NCBI GenBank assembly: GCA_905221605.1
Contig: CAJNDS010002160.1
Coordinates: 357,001 to 421,000 of the forward strand
Reading direction: 5' to 3'
Length of the DNA: 64,000 bases
Source: Symbiodinium natans
Taxonomy: Eukaryota > Sar > Dinophyceae > Suessiales > Symbiodiniaceae
The notes below the pieces were generated by a model, which saw only the letters and a list, made by a program, of their open reading frames with translations, was not told the DNA's origin and made no database searches. Below, piece after piece: positions 33,213 through 45,395 of the stretch (within the stretch, counting starts at the first letter, position 1; the number at the start of each line of letters is the position of its first letter). The position numbers and the translations under genes were made by a program.

Positions 33213-34649
33213 CCCCCTGCCCTCTGGCTGCCCTGTGCGGCCAATGAAATGGTTCGTGGGTAGGATGGTCCATGACTGAGTGAGGTTGGAGGACAGGGCT
33301 TGCTGATGAATAATATAGTTTCTTTATTTCTTAATGTTTTGGGATTCTCTGGGTGGGTGGGTTTTTTTCGAGAGCCCAAACAGCGGCTCTACTGGAGATT
33401 GCTCGACCCGGAGCTGCTGAACCCTAAACCCTAAACCCTTGAACACCCTTGAAGAAATCTGGGGCATGTTGTAGCGCAGCAGGAACCACTCCCGGCCCTA
33501 AACACCCAAAACTCTCACCCCAAAGCCCTACGCCCTTAAGCAGCTGACCCTGAAAGCCCAAACCTCCAAAATCAAAGCTCCAAGAGCTCATCATGGACAC
33601 CCTGGACCCCTAACCCCTGAACTCTCAAAACCTAAACCCTAAAACCATCCCAAGATCCAAAAATCCCAAAACCCCAAAACCCTAAAACCCCAAAACCCGA
33701 AAATCCTCCTAAAACCCCAAAATCCCTAACCCTGAAACCCTACACCCTGAAACCCTAGTCGCTGTTTTCTCCCGCCGGCCTTGGGGGCGGAGAGTGTCAG
33801 CCGCAGCGTGGCAGCGTCCGGGCCTAAGAGGGCCCCAGAGTTCTCCTGGAGGGGCGCTGGGTCTCGGGGTTTGTGTTTTGGGCTTTCGGGTAGTAGGGTT
33901 TATGTAGGGTTTCAGGTTTAGGGTTTGTGTAGGGTTTTACGTAGGGGTTTAGGATTTTTGGGCTTTAGGGTTTTAGGGTGTTAGGACTTTAGGGTTTTAG
34001 CGCTTTCGAATTCTAGAGATTTTGGGATTTGGAGTTTCTCGGGTCAACGGGGTGCCAGGGTTTAGTGTAGGGTTGAGAGTTCAGGGGAAGGGTATCGAAG
34101 CGACCCGAAACTCTAGACTGCCGAAGTAGACCTCCCCCCCTACCCCCCCCCCCAGAAAAAGCCCTTCTGCCACTACCAGGGAACTTTCGCCCCTAACTTG
34201 CAGACTTAGCACCGTAGAAAAATCTGAATGTCGAGGGCCTGGACTAAAGCCCTGAAACCCAAAAACCCTAAACCCAACACCCTACAACGCAAAGCCCCGA
34301 AAACCGTTGATTCAAAGACCTCGAGATCTGAAATTTGGGTTTCCATGACTGCATTCTCCTCATTAGCTGAGAGTAGCCTGGGCACCAAGAGGGTGCGCTT
34401 GTTTGTGCATTTGGAATCTTCAGGGGACCCCCAAACCCTAAACCAAAGTGCTTCACTGTCAACTAATGTCCCACACAGGGGCTGGACCGCTGAGGAGTTG
34501 GCCCGGCTGGGTGTCTCTCAAAGGCTTAGGGACGTGGGAGTTTAGGGTTTTTGGGGCAGCTTTAGCAGGGTCTCAAGGTACTTTGGGGCTCTGGGGTTTA
34601 GGGGCTTGAGGTACTTGAGGTTCTCACGCATCGACTTTCGTGGCTTTAG

Positions 34650-34770
34650 GTTTGTCGGGGCTTGGGGAGTCCTTCATCTGGACGGCCTTGGAGCTCTTGC
34701 CGACAGTCACTTGGATACAGAAAGGTGTGAGGTTCAGCAGGTAGACACCTGTCGAGGAACAGCTTTGAAG
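34650..34770 (+). CDS. Candidate internal exon with GTGAGG donor
   Basis: Acceptor GGCTTTAG, 40 open codons (FVGAWGVLHLDGLGALADS, then HLDTERCEVQQVDTC), then TTGAAG|GTGAGG, a strong donor. The reading is protein-like, with faint LxLxxLGxL spacing, but I would not call it a repeat. Minus-strand frames are also open over part of it. The family is unknown. Confidence 0.4.
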
Positions 34771-36306
34771 GTGAGGGGCGGGCGGGCCACTCAAAAAAAC
34801 GCATGCGTCCGAGGAAGTTCACCTTCACGCTTGTCAAGCACTTGTGCAGACCTGTGCCGGGCTGCGTGCTGGCAACACAGCATGCCCTGTCGCACGCTTG
34901 ATTTCCGACCGTGCGTTCAGAAGAATGTTTCTGTTCCATGTCTGGCTTGGGGGAGAGCCGGGAGTGGGGGGGGGACGAGGTACGTTCTGGTTGCCAAATC
35001 TTGTCTCCCCCCCCCCCCGCCCAGTACAATGTAACAGCAATGTAGCATCCACCTCGCTGGAGGATCTCGATGCTCACTTATTACTGTCTGTTGTTTCAAG
35101 GACTCTCGACCACCCGCATCGCAGTCCGCGGAAAGAGCATGTCTCATTGTGATTTCGGCGACGATCGACGTGGCTGCCTCCTATGGCACGCATTGCAGAA
35201 AATGGGACCTTGTTTGGGCTGGATGTGTGTGGCTCTGGTGTCTTCGTTCGCTGCCGGGTGTAGACTACACACTCAGATGCACTCAGGTCTAGGCGAGAGG
35301 CTGCAAACGTGCCCTGGAACGTGCAGTTGCTAAGAGGAGGACACAAAACAAAACTAGAAATGGAAAACACTGAGACGTCTGGCAGAAGACTTTTGCGAGG
35401 CCTCTACTTTTGCGAGGCCGCTAGGTGAAAAAGCTCTGCAAAATCTCACGTTGGTCATTGTTTCCGGAATCTTGTGATCTTCCTATACCGCGGTCTGCTA
35501 CCAACCGCAGACCTCGTAGTTACGTGTAGTGGCTGTCGACCCACGAATGAAAAAAAAAAAAGCCTCTCCATCTTCTGACGCTCTCGACCCCTCTGACTCT
35601 TTAAACCCTCCGAGCGGACCTTTGGCCGCTTCCTTTTGGCGCCCGGCCGGGGCCTTGGTTGCTGCTCGCACCACATGTCGAGAACCGTCTTCGTGCGGAA
35701 CGTCTAAGATGCCCTTGTAAACCCTTGACCCTAAGCCCTAAGCTGTAAAAACTCTATCCTAAACCCTTCACCCTCAACCTACACAACTTAATTGACCTAA
35801 ACAAACTACCGGCCCTGGGAGGGTCTCTAGTCTATGCCTTACAAGTTATAAGCTACCCGAATTGTATCAACCACATATACAAACTCCGCCCTAAACCCCA
35901 AACACTTGACAGTAAAAAACCCTCAGTCCCATATATTCCTTCATTATATCCCTAGATCTCCCTACATATCTTCCCGTATAAACAGTGGCTTCTCGTTTAG
36001 GCAGGGTTCAGGGTTTTGGGTAAGGCGGGTAAGGTCGTCGGGTCGAGATGTGGCTGGGAGGTTTTCCGGTCTAGTTTAGTAATAGGGTTCAGGTTCAACC
36101 TGAGACCCTACTTACCCACGGCTACTAGTAGTAAGTACCCCTCTTTAACACTGCAGGTAAATCTGCACATCCTGGGAACCTTTTCACCTCTTAACTAGTA
36201 ACCTATTTTAAAACTCCAGGTAAATTCGGTCCCTGGATTGGCAGGTAGCTAGGTGGGGCTTAGGATGGTTTGGGATTTAGGCCCTTTAGGAGCACAGGAG
36301 CGCTAA

Positions 36307-36410
36307 CTACAGCGATGCCAGAAGACCCATAACCCGAGGGGCCAAGCGCCGGCCGTAGATCGACGCCAGGTCCCGGAGCCGGGCGAGGTCGTAGCTCGCA
36401 AGGTGGGATG
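36307..36410 (-). CDS. Candidate terminal exon, helical C-terminus
   Basis: Minus-strand acceptor CCAAG, then 33 open codons (SHLASYDLARLRDLASIYG, RRLAPRVMGLLASL) ending in TAG. The heptad-like leucines suggest an amphipathic helix. A TTTAGGG block (36417-36470) lies immediately upstream of the exon, in the intron. The family is unknown. A minus-strand frame at about 36925-37050 (YVFAPKDGRESDIKTLVS) could be an earlier exon of the same gene, but the plus strand there is equally open. Confidence 0.38.
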
Positions 36411-37805
36411 CTTGGGTTTGAGGGTTTAGGGTTTAGGGTTTAGGGTTTAGGGTTTAGGGTTTAGGATGGCAGAGGGTTTGGGGATGCCTTTCTTTGTGGG
36501 TTGTGGGCTTGGGGCTGCTTTAGTTTTGGGGCTGAGGAGGTATTTTGGGGCTTACGGTATGGGGTAAGGAATGCGCTTGGGATGCTTCAGGTCTACAGTT
36601 CAAGGCTCCTGTTTGCACTTTGGGATGCCATCTAGCTTGTGTCGTCTGGTGAGTCGGGTGGGGTTCGAGGGTTTGGGGGGCCAGTGCGCACTAGGAGTGT
36701 GCAAACCTAGGCGGGCACCGAAAGCATGGCCGCTAACCACCTCTAGCCTCGCCTTCTGGGACGGCACTTTGCCAAGCTCCCTGGATCATGGCCTATAGAG
36801 GCATTTTGTTGAGTACATACCTGGGACCCTATTTACCTGCGGTTTAGGAGTAAGCACCCCTATTTAGTAGGCATAACCCTTAAAACAGGTAGAATTCCCA
36901 CGCCGACCTTCAACCCCTAAACCGTAAACCGCCACGCCGAAACCCGCCTCAAGACCGCAGCCTCCGCTGCCATGACAGCCGCAGCATGGGACACGGAGAC
37001 GAGCGTCTTGATGTCGCTCTCCCGCCCATCCTTCGGAGCAAAGACGTACGTACAGGAGCCCATGAAAACCTAAAGCCCAAATAGTCATAGACTAGTAGGC
37101 GTGGCATCAGGGTTTAGGTTCATAACGATCCAGAAAGTGTGGGGTTCGGGGGATGTACAGCGGGCATTGTGGTTGTAAAGAGCCCTTACAACCCAACTAT
37201 GATTTTCGGGGGCGGAACACCCACGTTACCACCACCTTTTGCATTGCCTTCTGGGATGTCCACTTTACAACCAGCATTCTACATTCATGCTAGCGCAACG
37301 TCGAGAAGTAAAAGAAGGTACGGAGGCCTGGAAGGGATGCTTCCTTGCGAAGAGGCTTGTTTGCTCGAAAACTTACATACCCCTTGTACAGATCGCGATG
37401 GCAATCGGAGGGTGCATCTCTCAGACCGTGAGAACGTGAATCCGATCGCACGGCGGCGCGCATGCATGCCTGCGGATGGTCTCCGCGTAAACCCAGGCCC
37501 AGGCAGCGGTTTGCGAGCAACTTAAATTAGCTTCTTCTCAACTTTTTCAAGTCAAATTTGAAGGACAGAAAAAGCGAGCACTCATTGCCTTCACCACCAC
37601 AAAGTAAGCCCAAAGCTTGGACGCCCAAACAGCCGCAAATGAGAAGGGGGTTGGTCAAGTTTGGGTCCTCTTACAGACACCGTTGTTTTGTAGGAACCCT
37701 CAAAGCCCCTAAGAGCACCTGCCTTTGAGATCCAGCCCAGCCATGCCCGCACGCTCCACTCGGTGGGAAACCGCCTCACCAGGGTGTTTTATTTTTACTA
37801 TTTTG

Positions 37806-37870
37806 GTTCAGGGTTTAGGGTTTAGGTTTAGGGTTTAGGGCATAGGGTTTAGGGTTTAGGGTTTGAGGTT
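37806..37870. repeat. Telomere-like block (TTTAGGG)n
   Basis: About nine units, some with an inserted or missing base. Confidence 0.8.
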
Positions 37871-38664
37871 TGGGTGGGGTGGGTGGGGCTTGAGGTTGAG
37901 GAGTTTGGGGCCTAGGCTTTAAGGTAAGGGTCGGATGTCATTCGCAGGGCTGTGTGCGGACAACACCTCAAATAGCCCAACTTTCAACTGAAACCCTAAA
38001 CCCTGTGCTAGCTGCTAGCCTAAAAGCCTCCCAAACTCCAGCCCCACTTCAAAGCCTATTCCAGCACCCTTGGATAGAAATCTGAGCCCCTAAACCCAAA
38101 CTTGACAAAGCCCACCCCGAATTCGGATGCCGGAAGCCGGTATGTGGCTCCTTCTTGGGGACCAACCCACCAACGACCAGAACTACCGCTTGGGGAGCTG
38201 ACATTGGGGGGGGGGGGGGCGTGATGCAAGTTCTGCGCCTCTTCCGGGGGCCTTCTCTTACGGCATATGGTGACTTCTTTAAATTATAGGCTCCCTTTTG
38301 GGGTCACTATTTTCAGTAGTATGGCGGCCCCTAATATTTAGAGTACCCAAAAAAAGACCATACTTTTGAGAACTGACCATATGCCTCATACAAAACAAGG
38401 TACCAAGAGTGCCTGTAAACCCTATAAACCCCATAAACCCTACAAACCCTAGAAACCCTATGAACCCTGTACACCCTAGAAACCCCTAGAAACCCAAACC
38501 CTTTCAAGCCTAGAGAAACCCTATACACCCTATAAACAAGCCCTATACGCCCTTGAAACCCTAAAATCCCTATAAACCCTCAACAACCCTGAGGTGCGCC
38601 TTTGAGTTCCCTCCGCCAGATCCCGGCTACTCGGCGGCCTCCGAAGTTGACCCCCCCCCCAACT

Positions 38665-38762
38665 GGGTTTAGGATTTAGGGTTTAGGGTTTGGGGTTTAG
38701 GGTTTAGGGTTTAGGGTTTAGGGTTTGGGGTTTGGGGTTTGGGGTTTAGGGTTTAGGGTTTA
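38665..38762. repeat. Telomere-like array, TTTAGGG with TTTGGGG run
   Basis: About fourteen units. Three consecutive TTTGGGG units in the middle show local amplification of that variant. Confidence 0.88.
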
Positions 38763-39130
38763 CAGGGCCTCCTGGGACCCAACTTTTCCCTACAGTTTTA
38801 AGGGTTATACCTATTTCAATAGGGTAGGGCCTAGGGTCCAAAGTTTGGGGGTTCAATTTCGGCCTGAGCCAAGCACTTGGGGGTTAGTCTAGATGGGTCT
38901 AAGCGTGTAAGGGCGGGCTGGAAGGTCTGCAGATGAGTCGACCCTGGTGGCAGATCTGGGGTTGTTGATGGCTTTGGGCCTCAGGTGACGTGCTCAGGTC
39001 CTGAAAGTGAGACGTAGGTTGCCCTAAACCCCAAACCCCAAACCCTAAACCCCAAAACCCGAAACCCTAGGCCCTAGGCCCTAAACCCTAAACCCTTAAA
39101 AGAACAAAAGGCTTGAGGTTTTCAGCCCAG

Positions 39131-39218
39131 GGAGATTGCAGGGGCCCGGCTTTTCAAAGCCTTTTCAGGCCGCTGCCTCTTCATGAAGGGGTCCCAAGGA
39201 GGGTCCCCCAATGGCTTT
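39131..39218 (+). CDS. Candidate internal exon, unknown protein
   Basis: Acceptor GCCCAG, then 29 open codons (EIAGARLFKAFSGRCLFMK, GSQGGSPNGF), then GTGGGG as a possible donor. It is bracketed by CCCTAAA-type repeats on the left (39020-39110) and a TTTAGGG array starting four bases after the proposed exon end. The family is not recognised. Confidence 0.38.
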
Positions 39219-39221
39219 GTG

Positions 39222-39311
39222 GGGTTTAGGGTTTAGGGTTTAGGGTTTAGGGTTTAGGGTTTAGGGTTTAGGGTTTAGGGTTTAGGGTTTAGCGTTTAGG
39301 GTTTAGGGTTT
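39222..39311. repeat. Telomere-like array (TTTAGGG)n
   Basis: About thirteen near-perfect units starting just after a candidate exon. Confidence 0.92.
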
Positions 39312-39696
39312 CCGGTATCTTTTGAAGTTGTCTGATCCACTTGGGTGCCCTCTGGAGCTTTCTGGCGCATCCCCATGTCCTCTTACGAAGCGACTGGGCC
39401 GGATGCTTTTAGCACCAGCGATCCACCCCGCGACGCACCCTAAAATTCAACCCTCAACCCTGAACTCAAAACCCTCAACCCTAATTAAACCCCAAACCCC
39501 ACGTAACCAAGCCCAAAAAAAGCGCAAGCTTTTATAATCGTGGAGAAGCCCTAAGACCACCTCCGATCTTTTGTCTCTCGGCCTCAGCGCCTCCTCGTGG
39601 ACCACGCGCGCCTGTCGGGTCCTCGGGGGCTGCAAGAGCACCGTGGTGACACCCGCGAGTCCGTTCTTTCATTCCCATATCAAGACCTTTGGGGTC

Positions 39697-39784
39697 TTTA
39701 GGGTTTAGGGTTTAGGGTTTAGGGTTTCGGGTTTAGGGTTTAGGGTTTAGGGTTTAGGGTTTAGGGTCTAGGGTTTAGGGTTTA
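39697..39784. repeat. Telomere-like array (TTTAGGG)n
   Basis: About twelve units with one TTTCGGG and one TCTAGGG variant. Confidence 0.9.
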
Positions 39785-40389
39785 CGGGATATCAAGGAAG
39801 GCCTAGGGCTTAAGCTGAGGGGTGGGCAACCAAGGTGTCTCTGAGCCCCATAACCTCTAAAAACTGAGTCCCTAACCCCTACGAATCCTACATCTCAGCC
39901 CTAACCCCAAGTCCCCACCCCCTTATCTAGACTCCCCTTAGAACCTTATAAAAATAGTATTTTAAATATCCTCTTGGGTTTTATATAAACAAAAAACCAG
40001 GGGGATATAGTTATAAACCCCTGAACCATGGGTCCCTAAGCCCAAACCCAAAACCCCCAAAACCCTAAACCCCAAGCCCTCGAACCCCTGAAACCTCAAA
40101 CCCCTACGGCCGCAGACCGCCAAGCATCATTTCGGCAATGCTCGTCGCAGCCTGCGCACGGGCGCCCGGCGCGAAACAAAAGGCAAGGCAGTCCAAACTT
40201 GATACCCTAAACCCTAACCTTTAAACAACAAACCCTAAACCCAAAACTTCCAACCCTAAATCCTAAGCGTCAAACCCTAAACCCTCAACCCTTACACTGG
40301 GGTAGCGCTGTCCACTTTGGCAAAGTTGTAATAACGCGGAAAAGGCACAGGCAGGCACAATTTCAGGCTCGAGTATGGTGGGGTTTCAG

Positions 40390-40528
40390 CGCACCCACAC
40401 GTTCGTCGCTTCACAGGCCGCAAAAAAAGCGAATATCCTAGCATCGCTCACAAGTTGTGTTGCTCAGAAAATGGCTTACAAAGACATTCTGGGTATTTGG
40501 CTCCACATCACAAGGCTTGGTGTTGCAG
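40390..40528 (+). CDS. Candidate internal exon, clear coding character
   Basis: Acceptor GGTTTCAG and donor TTGCAG|GTTTCAGG enclose 139 bases open in one convincing frame (RTHTFVASQAAKKANILAS, LTSCVAQKMAYKDILGIW, LHITRLGVA). Composition is that of a folded helical protein, and a TTTAGGG block follows the donor directly. It is one of the best unassigned exons in the window. The family is not recognised, and neighbouring exons were not linked. Confidence 0.48.
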
Positions 40529-41467
40529 GTTTCAGGTTTAGGGTTTAGGGGGTTAGGATGGGTTAGGGGTTTAGGGTTTGGGGTTTAGGGTTCTGTGGCC
40601 GGTGGTAGGGTTCGGGCTTGTTAGGGCTGAGGGTAAACAGCTCAGTGTCGGTATCGAGCCGAGAAGGCTGGAGGAGTGGAGCCTGATACCATGTAAAAAC
40701 TCCCTAAACCCTAAACCCTAAACCCTAAACCCTATAAGCCTCGTAAGTTACACCCTGCAAACCCCAGCAACCTTGCAAGCCCGAAGACCTGCTTCCAGCG
40801 TCCCCCGCAGCCTCCTGCGTGATGGCATTCTCTGTGACATCCAGCGCTGTGAGGCGCCAGTTCCCTGCTTCAGAAGACTTGGATTTGGATTTAGGATTGG
40901 ATTTGGATTTAGGATTCAGGATGCAGGGTTTAGGGGTTTAGCTAGGGCGCCGGGCTGAAGGTTTAGGGACCTTCAGTCAAGAAGTTGCTCTTGGTTGCTG
41001 GAAGAATTCTTCTCAGGAGATACTAGGCGTTCAGGTTTACTAGGCGGAGGCTTCATGCTGTCTTTTGAAGCCCTCGAATCCACGCTCCAAACCCCGAAGC
41101 CTCCTACGGGTTGCATCGAAGACAGGGGATATGTGGAGGGAGGAGGTGGGTTATCTAAGTCAGGGCCCCTTGTTGGGTCTATGGTACAAAAAGAGCTCCC
41201 AGTCTACAACAACCCCCTTACCCTGCAACCCTAACCCCTAAACCCTAAACCCTAAACCTTGACCCTAAACCACATTAGAGAAGATTTGGTCACGCAAGGT
41301 GCCTCGCAAGGCCTGGACCAAGGCTGAGCCACCTGTTGGCCGCATCTAGTTGGTAGCGAATGAGAGAATTCGGGGTTTGAGGTTTAGGGGTTTAGGGTTT
41401 TGGGTTTAGGGTTGTGGGGTCTAGAGTTTTGGGTCTAAGGTTTAGGGGTTTAGGGTTTTGGGTTTAG

Positions 41468-41721
41468 CATCCAACAAGTCAGAGGATTTTGTCAAGCGTT
41501 CTTGTCAGGCTCAGGTTGACAGAAAGCTTTTGGGGGGCTTTACGAAAGCGGTCCCTGTTATGAATGCAGGAATGTTCCTTATTGAAGGGTGGAGGGCTAT
41601 ATCAGCAACACCCGCTGCCGCGAAAGGGTGCCTTAGAACTTTGGGGTGTGCGGCTTTGGGCTTGGGGAATCTACGATTCAAGCGCCGGCTGCATCCCAAA
41701 ACATCGAGGGCTTCGGCTTGA
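41468..41721 (+). CDS. Candidate terminal exon, basic protein
   Basis: A TTTAG acceptor inside telomere-like sequence is followed by 84 open codons and a TGA. The product segment is basic and well mixed (SNKSEDFVKRSCQAQVDRK, VPVMNAGMFLIEGWRAISA, LGNLRFKRRLHPKTS). This is the longest exon-like island outside the retrotransposon. Its upstream exon is probably to the left on the plus strand, perhaps the open frame around 40995-41230. No domain is recognised. Confidence 0.45.
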
Positions 41722-41773
41722 TTCCGAAATAGTCAGGGTTTAGGGTTGTACATCTTCTACTCGCAGTCCTTAC

Positions 41774-42066
41774 TTGGGATTATAGTAGAGGGTACTAAAA
41801 TCCCTGACAAGGACTGTTCGTAGAAGGGCGAACATTCCAAGTTTTAGAATGTAGGATGCACGCCTGCGCTGCCAATCGCGTTGCTCTGCAAGGAGAGGTC
41901 CTGCAGAAGCCAATGGAGCATTCACGAGGCAAGTGCCCCTTAACTCTGAAACACGAACTATGCTAGCGTCGACCCCAAACACATAGAGACCATTCGAGCC
42001 AGAAAGAAGTCCAAAAGCGATGACGGTTTCGCATTTCGCGTAAAAGTGCGGACGGTTTTGCAGCAA
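41774..42066 (-). CDS. Candidate exon with GTAAGG donor
   Basis: A minus-strand frame of about 97 codons that ends ...CCCAA|GTAAGG, so the in-frame TAA seen there would be intronic. It contains FYAKCETVIAFGLLSGSNG, LYVFGVDASIVRVSELRG and LLAEQRDWQRRRASYILKL, typical of a folded protein. The left (5') boundary is not fixed; the frame stays open to about 42105. No family match is recognised. The donor and length make it one of the stronger candidates. Confidence 0.45.
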
Positions 42067-42533
42067 CGGCGTCCAAAAGCGAGGAAAACTTTTCGAGGGC
42101 CAAGCCCGCGCCTAGGCGAGAGCACGATTTTCGTCAAAAAGTTGAGCGAGCTTCAAGAAAGCGCACTGTCCGCAGCGCCCGCGCCGCCGGGCACGCTGCG
42201 CGGCTTCATGGACCTACCATGACCTACCCACGACCTACCATGACCTAGCCCCTGCTGCTCTTACTGTTGGACCCCCTGAATGTTGACACACTGCTTGGGG
42301 AACAAGATCGTCTAAAACCCATTGCAAACCCCAAATCCCCAAAGAATAAAGCCAATCCAGAGTATTTGACGGGGACTACCTCGAACTGAAATAAAGGTCG
42401 GTCCCGGGTCAAGTACCGGTCTCGTGTCTTGAAAGCCCGTTTCGGAAATGGGGTCCCTGAACCCTAAACCCTAGACCCTAGACCCTAAACCTGAAACCCT
42501 AAATCCGAACCCTAAACCCAACTATGCCTGCAG

Positions 42534-42648
42534 CCCGCAATTCTTCGAAATCGCGGCGGCCAGGGCTGAAGCACCCGCATCCTTTCAGGGGCAGAAGAGA
42601 CGCCAGCGGCGAACAAGGCTTTCTGACACAAGGGAGTCTTGTCGGTTG
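42534..42648 (+). CDS. Candidate exon, Arg-rich
   Basis: Acceptor CCTGCAG, then 38 open codons (QFFEIAAARAEAPASFQG, QKRRQRRTRLSDTRESCR), then GTTGGTGTTA, where the donor is uncertain. It is bracketed by CCCTAAA-type repeats on the left and TTTAGGG on the right. The basic stretch QKRRQRRTR could act as a nuclear signal or RNA contact, which is inference only. Confidence 0.36.
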
Positions 42649-43111
42649 GTGTTAGGGTTTAGGGTCTAGGGCTTGGGTGTTCGGGTTTATGGTGGAGAGG
42701 GCAGGGTCTAAAGTTTAGGGATGTAGCCGCAGGCTTCGGCTTACAAAGAGCGACAATGCTAAAGCGCACTCATCCGACCTCTCACGCCTGAAGGACGCTA
42801 CCTGCTGGCTCTCTACTGGAGCTAGTCACTACTTGACTGGAGATGCCTGTCCCAGGCTTTGAACTTCACGGAATGACCTGCATGACGATCGCAGTTCGGG
42901 TTGCTGGGAACCTAAAGACAAGGAGGGGGGCCCAAAACCCTGTAAACCCCTAAACCCCCAAAGCACACCGCCTAAAAAACCCTAAAAACACGAAAAAAAC
43001 TCGAAAACCCCCCTGAAACCCTTAAAAAAGCCCTAGCCTACAGGGGGGTTTAGGGTTTAGGGTTGAGGGCTTAGGGTTCAGGGGTTTAGGGTTTAGGGTT
43101 TTGGCCCTCGG

Positions 43112-43191
43112 CTCCCGAAGCTCGTTGCCACGGAGGCCCAGCCGCCGCAATTCGGTGGGAGATCGGAGCGCGGCCGCCACGGCCACCGCAC
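43112..43191 (-). CDS. LRR exon (leucine-rich repeat protein)
   Basis: After CCTTAG on the minus strand the frame reads GAVAVAAALRSPTELRRLGL and then RGNELRE, which fits the RNase-inhibitor-type LRR pattern (GAxAxAxAL...LxxLxLxxNxL). It is the last recognisable repeat of a minus-strand series starting near 52.8 kb. The 3' edge is uncertain, because no GT follows directly. TTTAGGG-type repeats lie on both sides. Confidence 0.55.
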
Positions 43192-43329
43192 CTAAGGCGG
43201 GAGCTCTTTTGGGAAGTTTAGGGTTAGGGTTTAGGTTTTAAGGTTTTAGGGTTTGGGGTTTAGGGTTTAAGGTTTAGGGATTTGGGGTGTAGGGTTTGGG
43301 GTTTAGGGTTTAGAGTTTGGGGCTCATAC

Positions 43330-43424
43330 CTTCATAGGGCTGAGGACATGTTAGGCCCGTTGGGCCAAAGAAGGGAACTCCCTCCCAAGTGTTCTCGCCA
43401 TATCCGGCATAAGCCCAACGCAAG
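43330..43424 (-). CDS. Candidate internal exon with GTATGAG donor
   Basis: On the minus strand an AG acceptor precedes 31 open codons (SLRWAYAGYGENTWEGVP, FFGPTGLTCPQPYE) ending at GAAG|GTATGAG, a strong donor. It lies between two LRR exons of the same strand (45.3 and 43.15 kb) and may belong to that gene as a non-repeat segment. TTTAGGG repeats follow the donor. A second frame is also open but lacks the phase for the donor. Confidence 0.42.
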
Positions 43425-44607
43425 CTCCTCGGCCCCAGAAACCCTAAGCTCTGGAACCCTGCAGCCCAAACACCCGGGTTTCGGGTTTAGGGTTTCGGGC
43501 TTCGGGTAGAGAATCGCGAAAGCCCGCTCTGAAACCCTAGCATGCATCAAGCGAGGTCGACCTTGGACCCGAAGGCTCTTCCCGCTAGTAGCCTTGAAAC
43601 ACCACACACTCCTCTAGACAGACGTCCGAACTCGAAGCCTGATGCAGGCCATCTCCCGGGGGCTTAGGGCCCAAACTCTAAACCCTGAACCCTAAACCCT
43701 GAACCCTACATCCCTAAACCCTAAACCCTGAATCCTAAACCGACATCCCCAACCCTATATCACCCCGTCGGAAGCTGGAATTGATCCCTCGGGCTTCGAG
43801 GCTAAAGGTGGCAACTAGCCCATGAGATGCGGAGCTGCTCTGTGTAGCGGCGAAAGGGCACCCTGAAACCTAAAAAGGAAGGGGGGCCCGGGCCCGCATG
43901 CTTGAGCACAGCTTGAGCAGTGAGGGGCAGGTATACGTGGTAACTTGTATATTCTTGCTAGACGCGGCTTTAGGGCAGCTTGTCAAACTCAGTGGCCTGA
44001 AAACCCAAACCCTAGCTAAATCCCCCCTTTCCAAAACCCGAACCCTCGCCCCTAAACCATAGACCCTGGAGCCGGCAAATCTTTGCTGGCCGAACCACCT
44101 TCAGCACGCACCTGCATCGCTCAGTGGGCACAAGTTTCAGAGCACGGAGTGCAAGGTTTCAGGTTTGGGGTTTCAGGTTTGAGGTTTGCATCAGGGTTCA
44201 GGGCTTAGGGTTTAAGGTGTTTGTTGAGCAAGTGCTTTCATAAACTGGATTCATGGGGTTCACAGGGTTTATGCGGTTTGTCGGGTTTGTAGGCTTAGTA
44301 GGATTTCTAGAGTTCCATCAACCCTGTGTACTTTGTTGGGAGTTTTTGGAGGTTCGGGCATCGTGACTCCAAGAAGCGAGATCATGGGAACCCCCGAAGC
44401 TACTGTTTGCTTAAGAAACCTTCAAAAAACAACGCTATTTTGTCATTATAAGAGTTATAGGGAGTATTTTCCTAAATTGTTGGGGGGGGGGGGGGGTTCT
44501 GAGGCAAATGGTATGAAGCTTGTTGCAATATCGTACATGGGATGAGAGTCACGTAGGAGACTCTTCCTGGGGCAGAGAGTTTCAAGAGCCCTGAACACCT
44601 TGTACCT

Positions 44608-44690
44608 TACAACCCCAAATCCTAAACCCTAAACCCTAAACCCTAGACCCTAGACCCTAAACCCTAAACCCTAAAGCCTAAACCCTATAT
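44608..44690. repeat. Telomere-like array (CCCTAAA)n
   Basis: About eleven units with CCCTAGA variants. It faces the TTTAGGG array at 44797 across a coding-like island of about 105 bases (minus frame containing ELRSRLQELELAFNQ). Confidence 0.88.
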
Positions 44691-44796
44691 AAACCACACC
44701 TTTGTTCCAACACCCTGCTTTCCGTGACCCCTGGCAGCTTGAGGCCCCCGCCTGGTTGAAAGCCAGTTCAAGCTCCTGCAGCCTGCTTCTCAATTC

Positions 44797-45003
44797 GGGT
44801 TTAGGGTTTAGGGTTTAGGGTTTAGGGTTTAGGTTTAGGGTTTAGGGTTTAGGGTTAGGGTTTAGGGTTTAGGGTTAGGGGGTCTAGGGTTTTGGGTTTT
44901 GGGTTTTGGGTTTTGGGGGGTCTAGGGTTCAGGGTTGGGGTCTAGGGTTTAGGGCGGTTTAGGGCTTTAAGGGTTTATGGAGTTTAGGGGGTTTAGGGTT
45001 TAG
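44797..45003. repeat. Telomere-like array, several variants
   Basis: TTTAGGG and TTAGGG units, then a run of GGGTTTT units, then degenerate TTTAGGG. Confidence 0.88.
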
Positions 45004-45278
45004 GTTCCTAGCAGATCGTGCATGCTCAGCGTTGAAGCGTTCTTGCTTGAGGTTGCATTGCTAGAACAACTGCCCTGGACATCGGCATACCACAGGCTGC
45101 CGAGATTAGGGTTTTGGCGAGATGTAACGCTACAACTGCCAGGCCTGCCGATCAAAATTCCTCTGGCCGGATGGTTCAAGAAATAGCTTGCTCGCTGATC
45201 TTTCCGGGGTGACTTTGGGGTGCAAGCTACAGCGCCCCCACAACGGTTGTTAAACTTCAAAGGCTACCTACTGGACAG

Positions 45279-45395
45279 CTAAGAGAGGAAGCCCTTCGCC
45301 ATCCCACTCCTTGTGGCGCCCGAGACGAGCGCTGTCGCCCCGAGATCGCCCACCGCATTGTCCTCCAGGCGCAAGACCTTTCGCAGCCGAGGTCT
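45279..45395 (-). CDS. LRR exon (leucine-rich repeat protein)
   Basis: Minus-strand CTGAG|A followed by RPRLRKVLRLEDNAVGDLGA, TALVSGA: a full LRR of the LxxLxLxxNxVGDxGAxAL type. The frame runs to a TAG at 45279, so this may be a terminal exon, or the stop may lie in intron after an unseen donor. The repeat phase continues from the exon at 45728-45785. LRR proteins of this class are often intracellular recognition or scaffold proteins; no effector domain is visible here. Confidence 0.6.
   Translation of the reverse strand, partial: RPRLRKVLRLEDNAVGDLGATALVSGATRSGMAKGFLS

Noticed and set aside
42756-42862. Plus-strand frame with STGASHYLTGD, like a Copia protease box
   Set aside because: The catalytic Asp is missing, spacing from the Trp is one residue short, and no gag, integrase or RT sequence is near. 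Probably chance.
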